Shown here one piece after another: positions 30,940 through 32,708 of a DNA stretch of 32,708 nucleotides (its first letter is position 1; each line of letters begins with the position of its first letter). A model generated the notes under the pieces. The model was not told where the DNA came from. It saw nothing but the letters and a program-made list of their open reading frames with translations, and made no database searches. The stretch comes from a virus: positions 1-32,708 of the IMG/VR virus record IMGVR_UViG_3300020187_002853; one strand, given 5' to 3'. A program made the translations under genes and the position numbers.

Positions 30940-31161
30940 TTAGAACCAGTCAGCGTCATCCATGTAGGTCTCATTAGTGGGCTGACCTGTAGTTCGCATC
31001 GTGCACTTACTACACAACCACCCATCAACTACGTCATCAACCATTCCCTCTTCCTCGCATCCGCCATCTGGCGCCCAAGCCCTCCATTTCGAAGTCTCAG
31101 GTTCGCTATTCATGCATTTGATCTTTTTCTGTGTCTTTAGACCTCTTTGATAGTTTGCCAT
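30940..31161 (-). CDS. Unknown small Cys-containing protein, 73 aa
   Basis: Four Cys (C16, C35, C50, C53, the last two as CSKC in GWLCSKCTMRTTG) could form a zinc ribbon or knuckle. Acidic overall, with DDVVDGW. Directly preceded by a promoter and leader (TCTAAATAAAGAGAAATAAC). No family recognised. Confidence 0.65.
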   Translation of the reverse strand: MANYQRGLKTQKKIKCMNSEPETSKWRAWAPDGGCEEEGMVDDVVDGWLCSKCTMRTTGQPTNETYMDDADWF

Positions 31162-31184
31162 GTTATTTCTCTTTATTTAGAATT

Positions 31185-31215
31185 ATTATAGACCCTAATT
31201 GTCTATTTGTTTCAG
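31185..31215 (-). promoter_or_regulatory. Second copy of the phage promoter motif
   Basis: On the minus strand CTGAAA (31215-31210), 19-base spacer, TATAAT (31190-31185), then the start codon 24 bases on. Shares the 13-base GTCTATAATAATT and 8-base TGAAACAA with the promoter at 30860-30889. Confidence 0.65.
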
Positions 31216-31555
31216 AGAAATGGGGGAGATCCCTTGGGGGAAATTTTAGTTTTATCCAAACCTACACTATATATTCCATTTATTTTATTACACCTCAGAA
31301 CAAATTACACTATTATTTCTCAGAATTATGGGGCCCACCCAACTACCCCGACTTGTATAGAGGTTTGGGGGCAACCCCTCAGTCGTTGAAGGTACCAGTG
31401 GCTCTTTCCGGATCCGGGATATTTTTTGGACTGGGGAACATTACATACAACTCACACCTCTTAGATAGGGCTCTTTTAATAGAATGCTCTAAGTGAGAGT
31501 GAATCTATGGATCTTATAGTCCTATTAGTAATCATCAATGGATCCTCTATGAAGA

Positions 31556-31590
31556 CTCTAATAACTCTAATAACTCTAATAACTAATAAG
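31556..31590 (+). repeat. Tandem 9-base repeat, CTCTAATAA x3 plus partial copy
   Basis: Three exact copies of CTCTAATAA at 31556-31582 followed by CTAATAAG. It lies inside the non-coding region and could bind a protein or have arisen by slippage. Confidence 0.9.
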
Positions 31591-32161
31591 AACATTGGAG
31601 GGGGTAAGAGTATCGTGGAGAAGGACGCCCCGCGGCCACCTATCGATGGAGTCTTCACCCCTCTTAGGACTTCACAGTGGGATAGTGAAACATCAATCGG
31701 GATCCTATGAGGCTCTTAAGGGTCTCGAGGGTTAACCCCAAAATCTCCTAGAATAGAGATCGTCGCTCCGCGACCGATCCCAACCATGGGATTCTCCCTT
31801 TCTATGGTACCTATGAGTACTATGAGGATTATGGGTAATAGTGGAGGGTTCGACTCAAAGGGCCGAGAGTGCTTTCCCGGACCGAGAACAATTTGCGCAC
31901 ATCTGTGACACTTTATTGGGACCATACACTATTATTAGTTAAAGTCATAGCCTAGGTCCCCTACACTCTAAACTTTTCTAAAAATCGCGCAACGTCCCCC
32001 GAAGAACCCCAGCGGGGCCCTCTTCTCCCGCTATAGCACTAGGTGTGGGTGAGTGAGCGGTGTGGGTAATTCGCCGGCTCGTCCGGTGAGGGGTGGATCC
32101 CCTCTCTCGACCTCTCTGAGCGCTCTGTGCCGCTCATGGAACCTTCTCTCTCCTTCAAAGG

Positions 32162-32187
32162 CCTGAAAGTTATATGCACCTTTCAGG
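32162..32187. other. Hairpin beyond the right-edge ORF
   Basis: An 8-bp stem CCTGAAAG / CTTTCAGG with a 10-base loop lies 15 bases past the stop of the right-edge ORF. No T-run follows on the minus strand, so an intrinsic terminator is uncertain; it may belong to the structured region. Confidence 0.5.
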
Positions 32188-32202
32188 AAAAGGTTTCACC
32201 CG

Positions 32203-32708
32203 TTAGTAAATAATTTTTCGGATGCGGGATATTTTCCACTGGGACTCCTTGTTCCAGTCGATCCAGTATAGCGTAGGGTTGAGTACTCTATAGCGCTTAA
32301 AGGGGTCGTTAGGATCTGTTATTCCGCTAGGTAGACTCTTATGTAGTTGGGGTGTTACTACGGTAAATGTACTGCTACTGAGGATCCTTTTAATCCTTTC
32401 TATAAGGTTAGGTTGTTCTATATCTAGGGCTTGTAGTAGGTCTGTGTAATAGATACGTTCATTATTATGCTCCAGTTCTAATCCGCGCTCGTTACTGCCC
32501 TTTTGTGTTTTATTATGCATATACTGGAGTAGTGCTTCGTGGGTCCACATGTTCTGGCCAAAGAATTTCTTATTGATGGCCCGGCCCTCGTGGATCATCT
32601 TATTCGACAGGCTCCACATGATGTGCTTGTTGATTTTTTCACGAATATAGTTGAATGGGGCGGGAAGCACTAGGGCATCACGTATCTCGAGTGCAACTAT
32701 ATCTAATA
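32203..32708 (-). CDS. Unknown protein, N-terminus cut by right edge
   Basis: The frame remains open to the end of the window (first visible residues LDIVALEIRDALVLPAPFNY), so the GTG at 32670 is probably not the true start. About 168 residues are visible. There are basic helices (EKINKHIMWSLSNKM, NLIERIKRILSS) and a segment THEALLQYMHNKTQKG with HNNERIYYTDLLQAL that might form a winged-helix; the end WNKESQWKISRIRKIIY is strongly basic. DNA binding is plausible but I recognise no family. Confidence 0.65.
   Translation of the reverse strand, partial: LDIVALEIRDALVLPAPFNYIREKINKHIMWSLSNKMIHEGRAINKKFFGQNMWTHEALLQYMHNKTQKGSNERGLELEHNNERIYYTDLLQALDIEQPNLIERIKRILSSSTFTVVTPQLHKSLPSGITDPNDPFKRYRVLNPTLYWIDWNKESQWKISRIRKIIY

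Larger units (their letters stand above)
31191..32202. other. 1-kb non-coding region with many hairpins, candidate structured RNA
   Basis: No frame here gives a convincing protein. From about 31330 the sequence is visibly richer in G/C and in inverted repeats than the rest of the window. Hairpins I can verify: GGGG-GCAA-CCCC with a GNRA loop on the plus strand (31367-31378); the 10-base palindrome CCGGATCCGG (31408-31417); GGGTTAACCC (31729-31738); GATC-GTCGC-TCC-GCGAC-C-GATC (31758-31779); CCCC-AGC-GGGG (32007-32017); GAGGGG-TGGAT-CCCCTC (32088-32104); TGAGCG with CGCTCA (32117-32136); and CCTGAAAG with CTTTCAGG (32162-32187). Four GGATCC, two GGTACC and two GGGCCC sites also occur. It could be a large structured RNA, a replication or packaging element, or a chimeric assembly junction. 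Confidence 0.45.

Noticed and set aside
31476-31658. Minus-strand frame with VIRVIRVIRV
   Set aside because: The repeat comes from the 9-base tandem array; the rest has no coding look and no leader.
31840-31865. tRNA T-arm-like GGGTTCGACTC
   Set aside because: The flanks do not form the five-base T stem and no acceptor or anticodon arms can be folded around it.
31131-31925. Other short frames in the non-coding region, both strands
   Set aside because: Unlikely amino-acid composition, no start context and overlap with inverted repeats.
31331-32164. Cluster of six-base palindromes (restriction-like sites)
   Set aside because: I count about 21 in about 830 bases against roughly 13 expected by chance, so only a mild excess; kept only as supporting evidence for structure.

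Overview
The window looks like an internal piece (possibly reaching a contig end on the right) of a large tailed-phage genome whose host is a Bacteroidota bacterium. Phage character: dense, almost entirely minus-strand operons with ATGA/TAATG start-stop overlaps, collagen-like and coiled-coil fibre proteins, phage nucleotide-metabolism enzymes, and many small unrecognised proteins. Host hint: one gene (28191-29105) has a Sec signal peptide and a C-terminal tail like the type IX secretion (T9SS) type A sorting domain, a system found only in Bacteroidota; another (30141-30560) looks like DUF2452, a family I know mainly from Bacteroidota. Start sites have A-rich leaders rather than strong Shine-Dalgarno sequences.

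Layout, left to right. (1) 1-11921, virion fibres plus glycan enzymes: a collagen-like protein cut by the left edge; a plus-strand gene that appears to fuse a J-domain-like phage protein to a sulfotransferase; a visibly AT-rich set of minus-strand genes for a polysaccharide pyruvyl transferase, a GT-A glycosyltransferase and a DUF2827 glycosyltransferase-like protein; then a repetitive coiled-coil fibre, a 626-residue putative structural protein and a 1288-residue fibre with about 770 residues of Gly-X-Y repeats. (2) 11971-17753: three unknown proteins, ClpP, a divergent thymidylate-synthase-fold enzyme, a Clp AAA+ unfoldase and a YkuK-type protein. (3) 17819-20863: M42 metallopeptidase, LOG-family protein, a small unknown, and a GH16 glycoside hydrolase translationally coupled to a 58-residue membrane or secreted protein. 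(4) 21044-26611: ThyA, small unknowns, dimeric dUTPase, 2OG-Fe(II) oxygenase, a cREC-like receiver protein, a candidate modified-thymine enzyme of the alpha-glutamyl/putrescinyl-thymine pyrophosphorylase type, FkbM methyltransferase and a HAD phosphatase. (5) 26693-31161: inositol-3-phosphate synthase, a tiny ORF, the T9SS-tailed secreted protein, an SGNH-like protein, DUF2452, a DUF6378-like protein and a Cys-rich small protein; the last two sit behind a shared promoter-like motif. (6) 31191-32202: about 1 kb without a convincing gene, hairpin-rich and of different composition, followed by an unrecognised ORF cut by the right edge.

Three themes could represent new biology: a glycosylation/sulfation/pyruvylation cassette lodged between fibre genes, perhaps decorating the fibres; a DNA-base modification set (two thymidylate-synthase-fold enzymes, dUTPase, 2OG oxygenase, aGPT-type enzyme); and a phage protein apparently addressed to the host's type IX secretion system. 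The structured non-coding region at the right is a candidate large phage RNA. All functions are read from motifs and general family knowledge; no database search was run.
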